Notes under the pieces: generated by a model | What the model was told of the DNA's origin: nothing | Database searches by the model: none | Seen by the model: only the letters and a program-made list of their open reading frames with translations | Shown: piece after piece, positions 12,097-23,149 of the stretch | How the letters are laid out: each line of letters opens with the position of its first letter | Numbering within the stretch: the stretch's first letter is position 1 | Translations under genes and position numbers: made by a program | Assembly: GCF_021730395.1 (NCBI RefSeq) | Contig: NW_026461120.1 | Coordinates: 1-64,000 of the forward strand | DNA length: 64,000 bases | Origin: Mercenaria mercenaria | Lineage: Eukaryota > Mollusca > Bivalvia > Venerida > Veneridae | Reading direction: 5' to 3'

Positions 12097-12247
12097 ATAG
12101 CAAAAGAGTATTTTAACACTACTTACGCACGATGGGCGGTCATACGTCAGGCGTAATAAAATCACGAGGGCGCAGTCCGAGCGAAATTATTTGTACGACG
12201 TATTACCGGCCGAGTTAATAAAAAGTGTTAAAACACGGTTTTGCTAT
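12097..12247. mobile_element. 151-bp foldback (MITE-like) element
   Basis: ATAGCAAAAGAGTATTTTAA at the left pairs imperfectly with TTAAAACACGGTTTTGCTAT at the right. The interior holds CGTACGACGTATTACC-like and ATACGTCAGGCGTAATAA-like complementary segments, so the element folds through most of its length. It lies in intron 3 of the DUF3504-family gene. Confidence 0.55.
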
Positions 12248-12292
12248 ATTTGTTTTCATTTCTAATATGCCCGTTATATAAAATAGAAGATA

Positions 12293-12408
12293 TAATATAG
12301 AAGGGCTCTTTCTTCGTTGCAACAAAAAACTTTGACGTCACCACACGTTAACGCGACGTCATTCCAGCGTAAGAGTGTTTTTACAGAGAAAAGTATATTA
12401 GAATTACT
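12293..12408 (+). repeat. Copy 1 of a ~110-bp direct repeat carrying TGACGTCA
   Basis: The phrase TTTGACGTCACCACACGTTA, then GCGACGTCATTCCAGCGTAA, then GAGTGTTTTTACAGAGAAAA recurs with few changes at 12772-12880. The perfect CRE-type palindrome TGACGTCA sits at 12333-12340. Confidence 0.6.
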
Positions 12409-12771
12409 GATAATGTTGGATGGATAAAAATCCAGTTTTGTCTTAAATAAAAACTTTAGGCATGGTAGTAGAATATGTCTAGGGTGAATTAACACTTATC
12501 TGTAAAATTGACACAAAAGCTTTGATAAACAAGAGTGTATTATTTCATTTTTAAGCTGATGTAAAATGTAGAATGCACTTGCGGATATTATTTTTGAATA
12601 CTATATTTCAAACATTATTATTTTTATATCATCCTGCTATATAATATTCGTTTCAATATCGCCGGTCGATTTTCATTTGACTATTGCCTGGGTGATATTT
12701 GTTTGAATAATAGCGATACTCATTTAAATAGGCCTAACATTCGGCCTTAATCTAAAACAGTTGATAAAATA

Positions 12772-12880
12772 AGAAGAGCTACATTTTATCGCAACAAATC
12801 TTTTGACGTCACCACACGTAAACGTGACGTCATTCAGTGTAAGAGTGTTTTAACAGAGACAAGCATATTAGAATATACAG
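12772..12880 (+). repeat. Copy 2 of the ~110-bp direct repeat, two TGACGTCA sites
   Basis: This is a close copy of 12293-12408. Perfect TGACGTCA palindromes lie at 12804-12811 and 12825-12832. It abuts the mirrored minisatellite that starts at 12884, which suggests the repeat may be an end of that element. Confidence 0.6.
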
Positions 12881-12883
12881 TAC

Positions 12884-13195
12884 AATGGTGAAGCGTGGCA
12901 GTATAATGGGGAAACGCGACAGTATGACGGTGAAGCGTGACAGTATAATGGCGAAGCGCGATAGTATGACGGTGAAGCGTGAAAGTATAATGGCGAAGCG
13001 CGACAGTATGACGGTGAAGCGTGACAGTATAATGGCGAAGCGCGAAAGTATGATGGTGAAGCGTGACAGTATAATGGTGAAGAGCGACTGTACGATGGAG
13101 AAGCGCGACCGTGTGATGTCACCATCGTACTGTCGCATACGACATGGTACTGTTGCACTTCGCCATCGCACTGTCGTACCTTCGCGCTTCGCGTT
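12884..13195. repeat. Mirrored minisatellite, ~15-bp words (GCGACAGTATGACGGTGAA)
   Basis: From 12884 to about 13110, words such as ATGGTGAAGCGTGGCAGTAT alternate between GTGA and GCGA versions, giving a ~30-bp higher-order period. From about 13115 to 13195 the complementary words (CCATCGTACTGTCGC, CTTCGCCATCGCACTGTCG) appear. Open frames on both strands (for example 12885-13232) are array by-products. Confidence 0.65.
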
Positions 13196-13357
13196 CATAG
13201 AGAGAAGGCGCTGGCCGTATGGATCAACGTAGAAAACTTATAAAATTAAATTTAAACTGTAGAGAACCATAATGCGACATACTGACCGCAATGAAAGCAA
13301 CAATTACCTATAAATACATATATTTCTACAATTCAATATGATTTTGATGTGACTTAC

Positions 13358-14051
13358 TTTACCAGAGTGTCCAGTCTTGAAGCCGTCAAACCAGCCCTTT
13401 CGCACATTCTCGACATGGACTTCTGTATGGTATGGACACCAACCTTCTGTGTTGAGTATTATGGTCCCCCGTCAGCCGATTTAGTTGCCAACGGTCGCCG
13501 ATAGAACGGACCATCTTCAGGAAGTAAGGATAACTATTTTTGGAAGAGGCTCACGACACATCTTGGATTACTGTTGTTGGCGTACTGCTTAATGTCCTTA
13601 GCAAGTACTTTCTTGTGAAAAATGCCTCCCTGAACGGTTTTAGATCTACCACCAATATACCGTATGAACTGGCCAACATCATCTCTACCGAATGTAAATT
13701 GAGTCACAGAAAGGTCGGCGTGCTCGTCGGCTGCTCGGAGACCAAATAACTTGCAGGCGTAGAAATAAACTACGTATTGGAGACAGGCAGCATCATTTAA
13801 ACTGAATACGGAGCTCCAAAGAATGTCTTCCTCCGTCTCATTTATAGGTTCAGCCTGTTTCTTAACCTTGTTAATGGAAACATCAAGTTCCTTCATCCTG
13901 GCGTCAAGGCATTCGCGTAAGTCGACAAAGTCAGGCTGTCAAAGAAGTTCAAATCGTAGCGTCTGCAAGTGTCACGCAAGTACCGCCAAATGGATATGCA
14001 TAGCTGTCTCAAGGATTCAGCCGGATATTCACTACCATCCTGTCTTCTCAC
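13358..14051 (-). pseudogene. Exon 3 of the DUF3504-family gene (disrupted)
   Basis: It begins after AATTGTAG and ends at GGTAAA|GTAAGT. Read with shifts, it contains the family order: RRYDLNFFD, FVDLRECLDARMKELD, YFYACKLFGLRAADEH, GGRSKTVQGGIFHKK, NPRCVVSLFQK, LLPEDGPFYRRPL and GFKTGHSGK. A stop directly after FQK and several shifts prevent one continuous reading frame. The longest intact part is 13534-13896. Confidence 0.65.
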
Positions 14052-14479
14052 CTACAATTATGGGACAGAATAGTAAAGTCTATGTAAAGACATGATGATT
14101 CAACATGAACGTTTTACTCGAAACCCACTATGATTATTTTTGCTCTTTGGGGCAAGTTAACATTTCGTATTCTGGTCACAAACCGATAAACTCAGATATT
14201 ATGTTTCCAACAAGTCAGGCTCAATTCTGTCTTTTTTTTGCATTATACCATAAACAATGATACTGAAAGAGAGCTTTAATAGAAGACCCAAGCCGGGCCT
14301 CTAAAAGATAGTTCACCTGAAAATGGTATTGTCTTAAATTACAGATGCCACGTTTCATGAAAATAAAACAAACACTGAAACTTGTAATTTTCATCAGACT
14401 TGGCCCAATTTAGCTTGACCAATATTTTACACATTATTCTTAAATTTGTTAAGGATAAATGTCACAGTTACTTACATGT

Positions 14480-15115
14480 ATATAGTATATATGTATATAT
14501 AGGCAAACATTTTCCCTTTAACCTGTGTGTACTGACTAAGAGTCAAGTTTAAAACGGAATAATGTATTAAACATCATAGGTAACCAGACTTGGTATTGAA
14601 TTATCTCCTTTTGAAAACAGAATGTTTCAGTATTTTTCGACAGACTTTCAAGAGCAGATAATTCATGACTAAGGCTATGTACGTATGATTTGTTTGACTT
14701 ATATTTCCATTTTGATTTGAGTTTCTGTCAGTAAATACAGTTTCTTTCTGTAAGAAAAGTTTGCCCCATGTCAATATGGACACTGTGGCAAATGTCCTTT
14801 GCTATAACAAAATAATAAACCAAAGTCCTGGACTTTCACATGGATCAAATTTCTCTAAACCTTGTATACTGACTGTAAATACATTCTGAAATAAATTAAA
14901 ACGCACCGTTTTCTTGCCTTGATCTCGAATTATCTGCCATGGACAATTGCACTTTTAAGTATTTTCCGATTTTCAAGGACAGATAATTTAAGATCAGACC
15001 TGGGTACCTATAAGTTTTAATACATTTTTCCGTTTTAAACATGACTCTCAGTCAGTACACAAAGTTTAAAGAAATCATGTCCGTAGGAAACCTTTTGCTT
15101 ATATACATATAAGCA
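14480..15115. mobile_element. ~635-bp inverted-repeat element in the DUF3504 gene intron 2
   Basis: The segment with TGTGTACTGACTAAGAGTCA at about 14525 pairs with TGACTCTCAGTCAGTACACA at about 15042. Both arms continue outward through TATATGTATATA and inward through an AACGGAATAATGTATTAAA-type segment and GAATTATCT/AGATAATT segments. The arms are each more than 200 nt and moderately diverged. No protein is encoded. Confidence 0.55.
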
Positions 15116-15650
15116 ACTATGGGATTTTCAGGAATCATGCAAAATGAAAACAGCTATACTATGAACATAGAATTTTCTTGTAGGTCTTTAAACGGCGTGG
15201 TTCAAAATTAGTGTGATTGAGCCTGTTTTTAAACTTAAATCTTCAGTAACGCCTATTCTATTCAGTTTTTGGTTATATTTGGTCAATGAATCGCAGTAGT
15301 ATTAGATCATGTGGTCAGAACAATATTATAATTAAACTATGTTAAAATTAGATACAAAAAGATTTAGCAAGGGAGAAATTAGAGTGTAAGCAATGTTAAT
15401 GTGAACCAGGCTTTCAACGATACTTAAAGCTGAAATGAGCATTTTGTTCTCAGGTGCGCTACATTTGTTTGTGAACCTACTTAGCTCACTTACTTTTTTG
15501 TGACCTCATGCTTTTTTCAAAACATTTAAGGTGCTGACAGATATTACAGAGACCTTTTACAGTGTTATGCGAAGTACAGTATTCGATATACAACAACCCC
15601 TATTAAACTGTGCATGTTAAAATGTAATATACAGTTAAAATGTATCGTAC

Positions 15651-15991
15651 CTCCAAAATAAAACGACACATCCAGTGACAAAGCTCCGCTGCACCAATAC
15701 CGACAGTAAGGGGTGGTACTAACACGTAAGGCGCACTCTCTTTCAGTCCAGTGGCAATAGTCCTGTCATTTCGCCATTTTCCCCAATCATCCAAGGTATT
15801 GACGCCCCAGCGAGTGTTTCTCTGCGTATTTAACGGCGTAGAGAATGCTTGCAGCTTTTTGACGTCAGATGATTTGGCTTCAAAGTTAAACCTTTTACCG
15901 TTGCAATTACTAGTTTCCGTTTTATTGGCTTCAACATTTACGTCACCAATCGTTTGTGAATATGGAAAGTTACTAGTCCTATCAATAAGAC
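15651..15991 (-). CDS. Exon 2 of the DUF3504-family gene
   Basis: The exon starts after TTTTGTCAG and ends at GGAG|GTACGA. It encodes about 113 residues and is open throughout. The TRWGVNTLDDWGKWRN segment and the final HWMCRFILE are the conserved N-terminal landmarks of DUF3504 proteins. The phase matches both neighbours. Confidence 0.65.
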
Positions 15992-16741
15992 CTGACAAAA
16001 CATATTTTAACATTTTGACGTCTATCGGTTATGTCAGGTCTTATCGGATCGCCATTTATAACATGTAGTGAGAAGCGAACACACTTTATGTCGCCTTTAA
16101 TCTTCAAATTATGAACAACATAACCCAAGCCGAAGTAAAAGAACACTAATTACACCGAAAATAATCCTTTTTTCAACTGCATATGTGAATAATTACAAAA
16201 TAAAAGTTACTTTTCATGTAAAGATATCGAGTTGTTTGTTTCCACTGTATGTATCGCCGTGTATCTGTGTTATGGTGTGCAACATTACAGGTCTATTCCG
16301 AATGTTGTGTAAACAAAGTTTATTTTGAGAATCAATTTTAGAAGAAATATTTTCCCTCTAGATCACTTGGCAAATAGTTCACATGGAAAATTGTTTTCGT
16401 CTAAGTCGATTCTAAATATATTATATTACCTGCGGAATATGCTTGAAAAATGGCGGAATATGTATTCAAACCTTTACACAATTGACATATATTGGATATA
16501 GGGAGTTTTAATGGTAAATGTAAACGATATATTACTAGTATATGACAAATAACGGTAGGCTAAACTGTTTAAACCTGCGTACATTGTATATTTTACGTGT
16601 CAGAAAATGCTACATTCTACTGATTAGGGCCCTTTTAGACGTTACAATGCAGATTGAAAATGAAATGTGAAAGAATAAAATAATGAATGTTGAAGGTAAA
16701 ATGAGCATGTACACGTCTACTATTTTGGACTAGAAAGTTAC

Positions 16742-16892
16742 CAGATTTTACGTCCATGTCTAAAACGTTATCCAAGTTGAACTGACTTAGTACAAAGTCT
16801 GTTTCAATGTCGAACCAGTTTGCATCGACAGGCTCAATATCTACTTGACTCAAAAATACGTTTGTTTCCTCGTCGAAAACAGCGTCCGCCAT
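16742..16892 (-). CDS. Exon 1 of the DUF3504-family gene
   Basis: The start codon lies at 16892-16890. The exon encodes an acidic leader of about 50 residues (MADAVFDEETNVF to DMDVKS) and ends in a CTG|GTAACT donor with one base of the next codon left over. Upstream, on the plus-strand side, is AT-rich DNA in which I see no clear core promoter. Confidence 0.55.
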
Positions 16893-17305
16893 TTTTGACA
16901 ACGTATATATTATGTATACTGATGTACAAGCACATGTACTGCCACCCTGCACGAAAACTACATGCAGATATATACTTGTCATAGTACGCTACTGCGGAAA
17001 ATATAAAGTGGTAGTATTGGACTGGGAAGTCATGGCATGGTAGGGCACGAGACATCACATTCAGAATAGATTTATTACTTGTCCGGTTAGTAATTTTACA
17101 ATATGAGTTTTGATTAAAATAAAAGGAATCAAGCCGAATCATTATTGCTCCAGCTTTATATACTAATGAGATATATATATATTACCATATCAAGTATAGT
17201 GCTGAATCTCAAAAGTAAATATGAGAATGAAATCTCTTTTTAACGCGATTTTATCACAATGACGCTACACATATTTAAGTTATAGATCTGAAAAATCTGA
17301 AGACC

Positions 17306-18005
17306 AGGGGCCGTATTCATAAAGCATTTCAAGTATAAGCAATTAGTTATATACTCAAGTATTATTTAGATAAGAAATTTATTTTACTTAAGTATATTTG
17401 TTATTCATAAAACAACTTAATAAGTAATAATCCTTGCGTGTATCGGTGCTATACACTGGGCACGTTAAAGAACCAGGCTGTCTATTCGCAACGAGCTAGG
17501 CTAAGTTAGCCGGACAAGCCTGTATCTGATTCCTGATCTCTCTGTCGCGGGGGCTTTGTCTCACTCTGGTCAGATCGCTCTGTGTCTGTACTAGTAGAGG
17601 ATGAATTTATATGCCCTATGTGGCTGCATTTGAACTATGTAAAGCGCCTTTGAATGTGAAATTGATCACGAAAAGGGCGCTATATAAATCTGGTATAATA
17701 ATAATAATATAATAATAATAATATGTAGTTCTTGGATTTTATTGCGGACGAAAACATTAAAAAAGCAACATTGATTTCAGACAGATACAACATGCACAAT
17801 TATGTTTAAAGTGCTTTTATCTGAAAAACAACACTTAAATCGTACTGATGACGCCATTTGTTTTCTGAGTTAAGTCATTTCTTAAGTTTAAGCTGTTTTA
17901 TGAATAGGACTTAAGTATTTTACTTAGGCTTAAGCTGAAACCAACAAGTAAAATCTTCAACTTAAGTCAAAACTTGTACTTAAGATGCTTTATGAATACG
18001 GCCCC
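17306..18005. mobile_element. MITE with GGGGCCGTATTCATAAAGCAT TIRs, interrupted by a SINE
   Basis: The left end GGGGCCGTATTCATAAAGCA is complemented at the right end, and AGACC flanks both sides (17301-17305 and 18006-18010), a likely 5-bp target duplication. Internally it is rich in TTAAGTA/TACTTAA words that make it self-complementary. A V-SINE-like insertion occupies 17428-17722, so the original element was about 405 bp. Confidence 0.7.
17428..17722 (+). mobile_element. V-SINE-like element with TAA-type microsatellite tail
   Basis: It contains the conserved-looking ACTGGGCACGTTAAAGAACC segment, a TGTAAAGCGCCTTTGAATG segment and GGCGCTATATAAATC, and ends in a run of TAA/ATA units. That order is typical of the V-SINE superfamily, which shares its 3' end with a partner LINE. 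No clear tRNA head remains, so it is probably 5'-truncated. It lies inside the MITE at 17306-18005. Confidence 0.55.
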
Positions 18006-18218
18006 AGACCTTCATTTGTTTTGCAAACTTTTATTAACATCCTTTTAACTCAAACATGTTTGTCTTAATAATATCAGCATAGCTATATTTTTAATCTATT
18101 TTAGTTTCATTGTATCGTAAAGAAATATATGAATCTGATTTTGTTGAATGTAGCATTTAATTTTAGTATTCCCGCGACAATGTATTTTCTAGCTTGTTAC
18201 AAGTGATCTATCTTTTTA

Positions 18219-18431
18219 TGGTGGGTTCGAGCCTCACTCGGGGCGTTGAATTTTTTATGTGAGGAAGCCGTTCAACTGGCATACGGAAGGTTGGTGGTTC
18301 TACACAAGGTGCTCGCTCGTGGTGAAATAATGCACCGAAGGGCACCTGGAGTCTTCCTCCACCATCAAAGCTGGAAAGTTGCCATATGACCTGAATTGTG
18401 TCGGTGCGACGTTAAACCCAACAAATAAACA
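18219..18431 (+). mobile_element. tRNA-derived SINE, copy 1 (GCGACGTTAAACCCAACAAA tail)
   Basis: It starts near a tRNA B-box-like GTGGGTTCGAGCC and continues through TACGGAAGGTTGGTGGTTCT, CACCGAAGGGCACCTGGAGT and CACCATCAAAGCTGGAAAGT to the tail TGCGACGTTAAACCCAACAA. The A box is lost, so it is 5'-truncated. The tail resembles SINEs widespread in bivalves (possibly RUDI-type); the exact family is not proven. Confidence 0.6.
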
Positions 18432-19892
18432 AGTTATGTCCGTAAACCGCTTAACTTATATTCTTTTTTGCGACCATACCTCTCTGAAATCCATTGAGGA
18501 TTAATTAAGTAATGTAAAACCTACCTGAATCAAGCTACTATCCAACCCAAGCCTGCTCAAGACAGTATCACTTGAGATGGCTATCTGGACATATCAGAAT
18601 CAGGTATTACTTATTTTCTTACAATAACAGAAAAGCCTATTTTTCCTAGTATCAAACAGAGTAAACATTAACATACACAACATTAATATTCAAGTTTCTT
18701 TTCTAACTGAGATGAGAAAAACTTCGATATTGTCATTTTTCGGCGTGCCGTATTAAGCATGATTTTATGACCTCGTATGACCTTATGCCGCCTGAATAAT
18801 GTACCAATCGGATTGCTTGGTAAGGAATTCTCGGTATTTTTAGCCCTAATGAGAGATTTTGTAAGAGTGGCACTCATTGGAGGAAAGGCTGAAAATGCTT
18901 CACTCTGAGTCATGTGTGACACTGAGTGAAATGACAACGCGTTCGTCATCTATAACCTCTATAAGTACAACACAATCGGTTTGTATGCGTACCACTTGAA
19001 CAGGTGTGCGTAATCAAATATTCATCTACTCATCCGGACATATTTCTGTTTTGTTAAGTTTTCTTGTTAAGTTATTTCTGTTTTGTTAGTTTCCTTTGCT
19101 TAAGTTTTGTTTATTTGTTTTATACAGTCATTAACTATTACCCTGCATTACAGCAACAATTTCTAACCAGTGCAAATCATTACTAACCTGCAACAACATG
19201 TCCGATACTGTTAAATTTTAGACTGTAAATTTTAAATTAATCTTTCCGGTGAAAACAGTACTGTACATATTCTGAATGATAGACAAATTTGATAATAAGC
19301 TGAAGTAGGGGTAAGGGTTCATGTTGCTTCCAACAATTCCAGAAACAAAGTATAGAACGTATTGCAATATTGTTTGCTTACTGTTACCATCTTTTAAGCA
19401 CCAAAGTCTCAAAGTGAGCTTTTGTGATTGTTTGGTGTCTGTCGTGTGTCCCTCCACAATTTCTAAACACAGTCTTCTTCAGAACTACTGTCCTCATTTA
19501 TACAAAACTTCACAGAGGCCCCTTTCAACATTGCCAAAAGATTTAAAATACATGTTTCTGCCCATATATAACTTGTGCTTCAGTTACATCACGTCGACCA
19601 TCTTTTTTAAAGATATTTCTTGTTTATCATCCATTCATATCTGCATCAAATACCTCACTTATTGGTACCATCTTCTTTATTAGTGAAAAAATATTTGATA
19701 GCATCTTATCTCTGCTACGGTTGAGCATACTTGTTTGTCTATAATAATTCTGTATATTCTATATTTGCATGTTTTACCTTTCCAGAACACTTGTTGATAT
19801 ATAAAATATGCCATGCATTAGTCAAATAACTCTATATCATTATTAAAAATTCGATAATATTATATTGTAATAGTTATTTCCTTTTTTTGCAG
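18432..19892. other. Noncoding or unassigned AT-rich region
   Basis: No recognised gene. An 88-codon minus-strand open frame (18683-18949) shows no domain I know. The region ends in a good polypyrimidine tract and AG at 19892. Confidence 0.35.
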
Positions 19893-19957
19893 ACCCGAAA
19901 GAAAAGGAAGTCGAATATGAAAGAATGAATGCATACCATCTCCAATGGACTATGTAG
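19893..19957 (+). CDS. Possible short terminal exon
   Basis: A strong 3' splice-site-like run, CCTTTTTTTGCAG, ends at 19892. Reading with one base from a preceding exon gives PKEKEVEYERMNAYHLQWTM followed by TAG at 19955-19957. The composition is plausible for a cytoplasmic tail, but 21 codons cannot establish a gene, and no partner exon was found upstream. Confidence 0.2.
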
Positions 19958-20361
19958 AAATACCTATACTATATCTTCTTCTCTTTTAACGTTCTTTGAG
20001 AATTACGCAAGGATTTGTATATGTAGACAAACAAAGTCAGTATTTATTTTTGAATTATGAATGATGACCATCAGAAGTTAAAATAAAAATCAACTCGGAT
20101 AAGATGACCAAAAGCTTCGAACAAAGAAATTCTAGTAGTTCCTACCCTGTTGCGCGTTTCTGAATCAGATTGATGTGTTTATAAAACGTAGGTAAAACGA
20201 CCAATCTGAATGACTACTTAGTTTGGCTTCGGCTATTAATATTTTATTACTTTTATGAACACTTGTAGTAAAGACATTTTGATAACATTCCAATTTTGAT
20301 TGTTGACAGCTTTTAAATCCACATATTTTCATCAACATTGCCTTTGTTTAAGAAGAATGTG

Positions 20362-20520
20362 CCATCCTGCTGGCTTACGGAAGGTCAGTGGTTCTAACCA
20401 GGTGCCCGCTCGTAATGAAATAATACACGGAGGGGCACCCGGGGTCCTTCTACACCATCAAAGCTTGAAAGTCGCCATATGACCTATAATTGTGTCAGTG
20501 CGACGTTAAATCCAACAAGG
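20362..20520 (+). mobile_element. tRNA-derived SINE, copy 2 of the family at 18219
   Basis: It aligns with 18219-18431 from the TACGGAAGGTCAGTGGTTCT segment through CACCATCAAAGCTTGAAAGT to the tail TGCGACGTTAAATCCAACAA. It is truncated further at the 5' end and has no tRNA head. Confidence 0.6.
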
Positions 20521-22167
20521 AAGAAGAAGAGCATGTACACAACACTATAGTGTATTTTAAAATATCTATAGATCTTGGCTGTGGCTCGTCTAAAACGTTA
20601 GTGTCAAGTGAGGTACACTTAAGTACGTTTCTGAGACGCGTCTATCCCTCGTACACAGGAGTAATCCTAAGTTTTAGCTAAGGGCAGTTTCAAACCCTTT
20701 GACAAAGCCTGCGAGTAACGCGCACCAAATTAGAAACATACATGTAGATTTTAACTGCCGCATGATCCTGAAAGTTTGAGATTACTCTCTATTTTGCCTC
20801 TCACTTATAACAAACATTATTCTAAACTGTGCAAAATTATGCACAAAAACACAAAAATCGTCATGAATAACATGCTGAAATCGTAAATATCGAGAATGAA
20901 TATGGCTTAAAAGTGTCAAAGATTTCGTCTACGTATTTATTCGAACGAACTTTATTCACCCGTGCGATTAAGTTTGTGATTTATTCACAGGTACATTTTT
21001 TGCTAAAATTGATACATTACTTCGAACATTAAAATAATGCTTTTACGTTATTTCGGGGGATGTAAAGCCTGGCTCCATGACGGCATGGTTATTTTCTTCA
21101 TAAATACTGCACATATTTTATAAGTTAATTTTAAGCCTCCAAATTAGAATATTTTTATCTGATGGGAAACTATGTTCGGTGCCAGGGGCAGTAAATATGT
21201 CAATATAGAAAAAAACCTGCTTGAGTTACTTCCACTGTTAAAGAAAACATATATATGGGAAATATGACAGAACAAACATAGGGCCCATCTTGGAGATGTG
21301 ACACAATTGTAGAATGTCTTCAATGTACATGCCAATCTACTGTCAGAGTAAATATCTATTTGTTTATCACAATGCTGATTTTTGTACGGTTTTTTTTTTT
21401 TTTTTTTTGGTGTTTCTTCTTTGGGCTGGGGTAGTACGTGTAACTCTTTGTGGGTGTCCAAGCTTCACATCGGATACCTGTGAAACTTCAGAATGTACAT
21501 TAGTTGACAAATAATTCTTGGAGTGTTTGGAAGATTTAACCTATTCGGTTTGCAATTAATGCAAGAAGCTCTGCCTAACACGAAGCAGACTCCTATCCGT
21601 TTCAAATTTTAACCAGTAGATATCCGCTAACATATCATTCTTTAGTCATGATCTTGGAGGTATGTGTACCGTAAGGGTTGGCACAGCATGTATGGTTAAC
21701 GAATCTCATGGGTTTGAACCCATATCCGCCAGCCCTTTTAAATAAAGATAGGACAGAAAACTCACTAAGGTCCTGTATTTATGAAGACATCGATATGACA
21801 CTATGATCATACACTGGCACAACTATATCTATGTATTTTTATTGATCGAACTGACAGTTATCTTCGCGGCGGATCGAAGTCGTGTCCCCTTAAATGAAAG
21901 TCCAGTGTGTTAAAGATTACTAGTAGACCACAGATCCGATGTTTATCAGTCCGATGTAACGGTAATGTTTTAGTCATCTTATATGTAGCAAACGTTGGAT
22001 TGGCAGTGGTGCTGGGTAATCGCGTGTCTGGCCCCTCGTTCCTGCGGGCCTGTAATATTCGCATAAACTTGTGACAGCGAAGTTTCCTGCGGACATACAG
22101 ACATTGAGATATATTCATTCATCTATTGTTGACAAAAATAAAGTGTATGGGACTACGCATTTCTAAC
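20521..22167. other. Noncoding region, nothing secure
   Basis: A T-run of about 20 lies near 21391-21410. A self-complementary GGGTTTGAACCC near 21711 resembles a tRNA B box without a matching A box. No gene is supported. Confidence 0.4.
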
Positions 22168-22553
22168 CGAAACGCGATGGTACGAAGGTGAAACCACGAT
22201 GGTACTTTGATGATAACGTGATGGTACGATGGTAAAAACGCGATGGTACGATGGTGGAACCACGATGGTACGATGATGAGAACGCGATTGCACGATGGTA
22301 AAAACGCGATGGTACGATGGTGAAAACGCGATGGCACGATGGTAAGATGATGAAAACGAGATAGCACGATGATACGATGGTAAAAACACGATGTTACGAT
22401 GATGAAAAAGCGATATTACATCGACATTTCACCATCGTACCATCGCACCGTCGCGATTTCATCATCGTGCCATTGCGTTGTCACCATCGTACCATCGTTA
22501 TTTCGTCATCGTGCCAACGCGTTTTCGTCAATGTACCATCGTGCATCGCGGTT
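22168..22553. repeat. Mirrored minisatellite, ACGATGGTRAAAACGCGATGG words
   Basis: From 22168 to about 22415, words of 14-20 bp built on CGATGGTACGATGGT and AAAACGCGATGG repeat on the plus strand. From about 22425 to 22553 the complement (CACCATCGTACCATCG, GCGTTTTCGTC) follows. The locus therefore folds as a long imperfect hairpin. Frames such as 22119-22367 are array by-products. Confidence 0.65.
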
Positions 22554-23149
22554 TAGTATTAAATAAAAAGTCACGATTGTCCAAACGGACCGTATTTTAT
22601 AAATACCTAAGTAAAAACAATTTATTTACGTCACACAGGTTTATTTTTATATTACATGCCACGTCTATATGTCATACCGATAAATATGTTCTTGAGTGTT
22701 CGCATTATAGTTAGCAATTTCGCTTCACTTTGTGTTTCTAAATTGATGGCATTTTTTCATTATTAAAGATTTTTCTATTCTGTTTTTTTTTTTTTGCCTT
22801 TCCAAGCCAAATGTCTTAATTAAATGATCGCAGTGGTTTCAATTTATTTACTTTTAAAACATAATAGCTATTTACGATCGCGCTGTATGAAATTTTCCCG
22901 ATAATTTTATTGCAAATCGGCCGTTTTTATGTAATTTTGTTTAATTTAATGTTTATAACTTAATGAAAATGCCCTGATATTCTAGCTATATTTGTCCTTT
23001 ATCGGTGCTGAAAATTTGAAGCAAATCTATTGAATAATCAAAGTTATACACGCGTTATACACGCGTTTCCTATGTACGGGACACCTAAATTTCGCGATAT
23101 AATTTTTAGTTATAATTTACCTGTTTAGCTGTTGCATGCTTACAGATGA
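22554..23149. other. AT-rich noncoding stretch
   Basis: Only a T-run (near 22780) and a tandem TTATACACGCG pair (about 23045-23065) stand out. Confidence 0.4.

Larger units (their letters stand above)
11440..16892 (-). pseudogene. DUF3504-family (Crypton-derived tyrosine recombinase-like) gene, four exons, broken
   Basis: I infer four minus-strand exons: 16892-16742, 15991-15651, 14051-13358 and 11688-11440. All introns are GT...AG and every junction preserves phase. Exon 1 encodes an acidic MADAVFDEETNVF leader. Exon 2 carries the conserved NTQRNTRWGVNTLDDW segment and ends in RFILE, continued by exon 3 as VRRQDGSEYPAESLRQL. Exon 3 holds the catalytic-core-like FGLRAADEHADL and PRCVVSLFQK blocks. 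Exon 4 holds GRTGHRSNAIRAYKR. In the recombinase fold, the R of GLR, an HxxR box and a final Y are catalytic; here HxxR reads HSGK. Exon 3 has about three to four interruptions: a shift after the FFDSL segment, a stop right after LFQK, and further shifts before the CERAG segment. It is a pseudogene or carries sequence errors. The family is widely expanded in molluscs. Confidence 0.75.

Noticed and set aside
6507-13195. CRISPR-like arrays
   Set aside because: Repeat and spacer logic is absent; words are contiguous, variable and mirrored, and the genome is eukaryotic.
12830-13232. Open frames of 96-122 codons on both strands
   Set aside because: Products of a minisatellite whose words lack stops; peptide repeats mirror the DNA words.
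18683-18949. 88-codon minus-strand frame as a gene
   Set aside because: A stop lies just before its methionine, there are no splice signals I trust, and no known domain; kept as unassigned.
21700-21725. GGGTTTGAACCC as a tRNA or SINE B box
   Set aside because: No A box or body follows; the palindrome may be coincidental.
21858-22118. Minus-strand 86-codon frame and an overlapping frame with a VYANI tyrosine motif after TCCGCAG
   Set aside because: A tyrosine motif alone is weak and the frame is short; no partner exon seen.
22119-22389. Ser/His/Arg-rich minus-strand frames
   Set aside because: Again a by-product of the CGATGGT word array.
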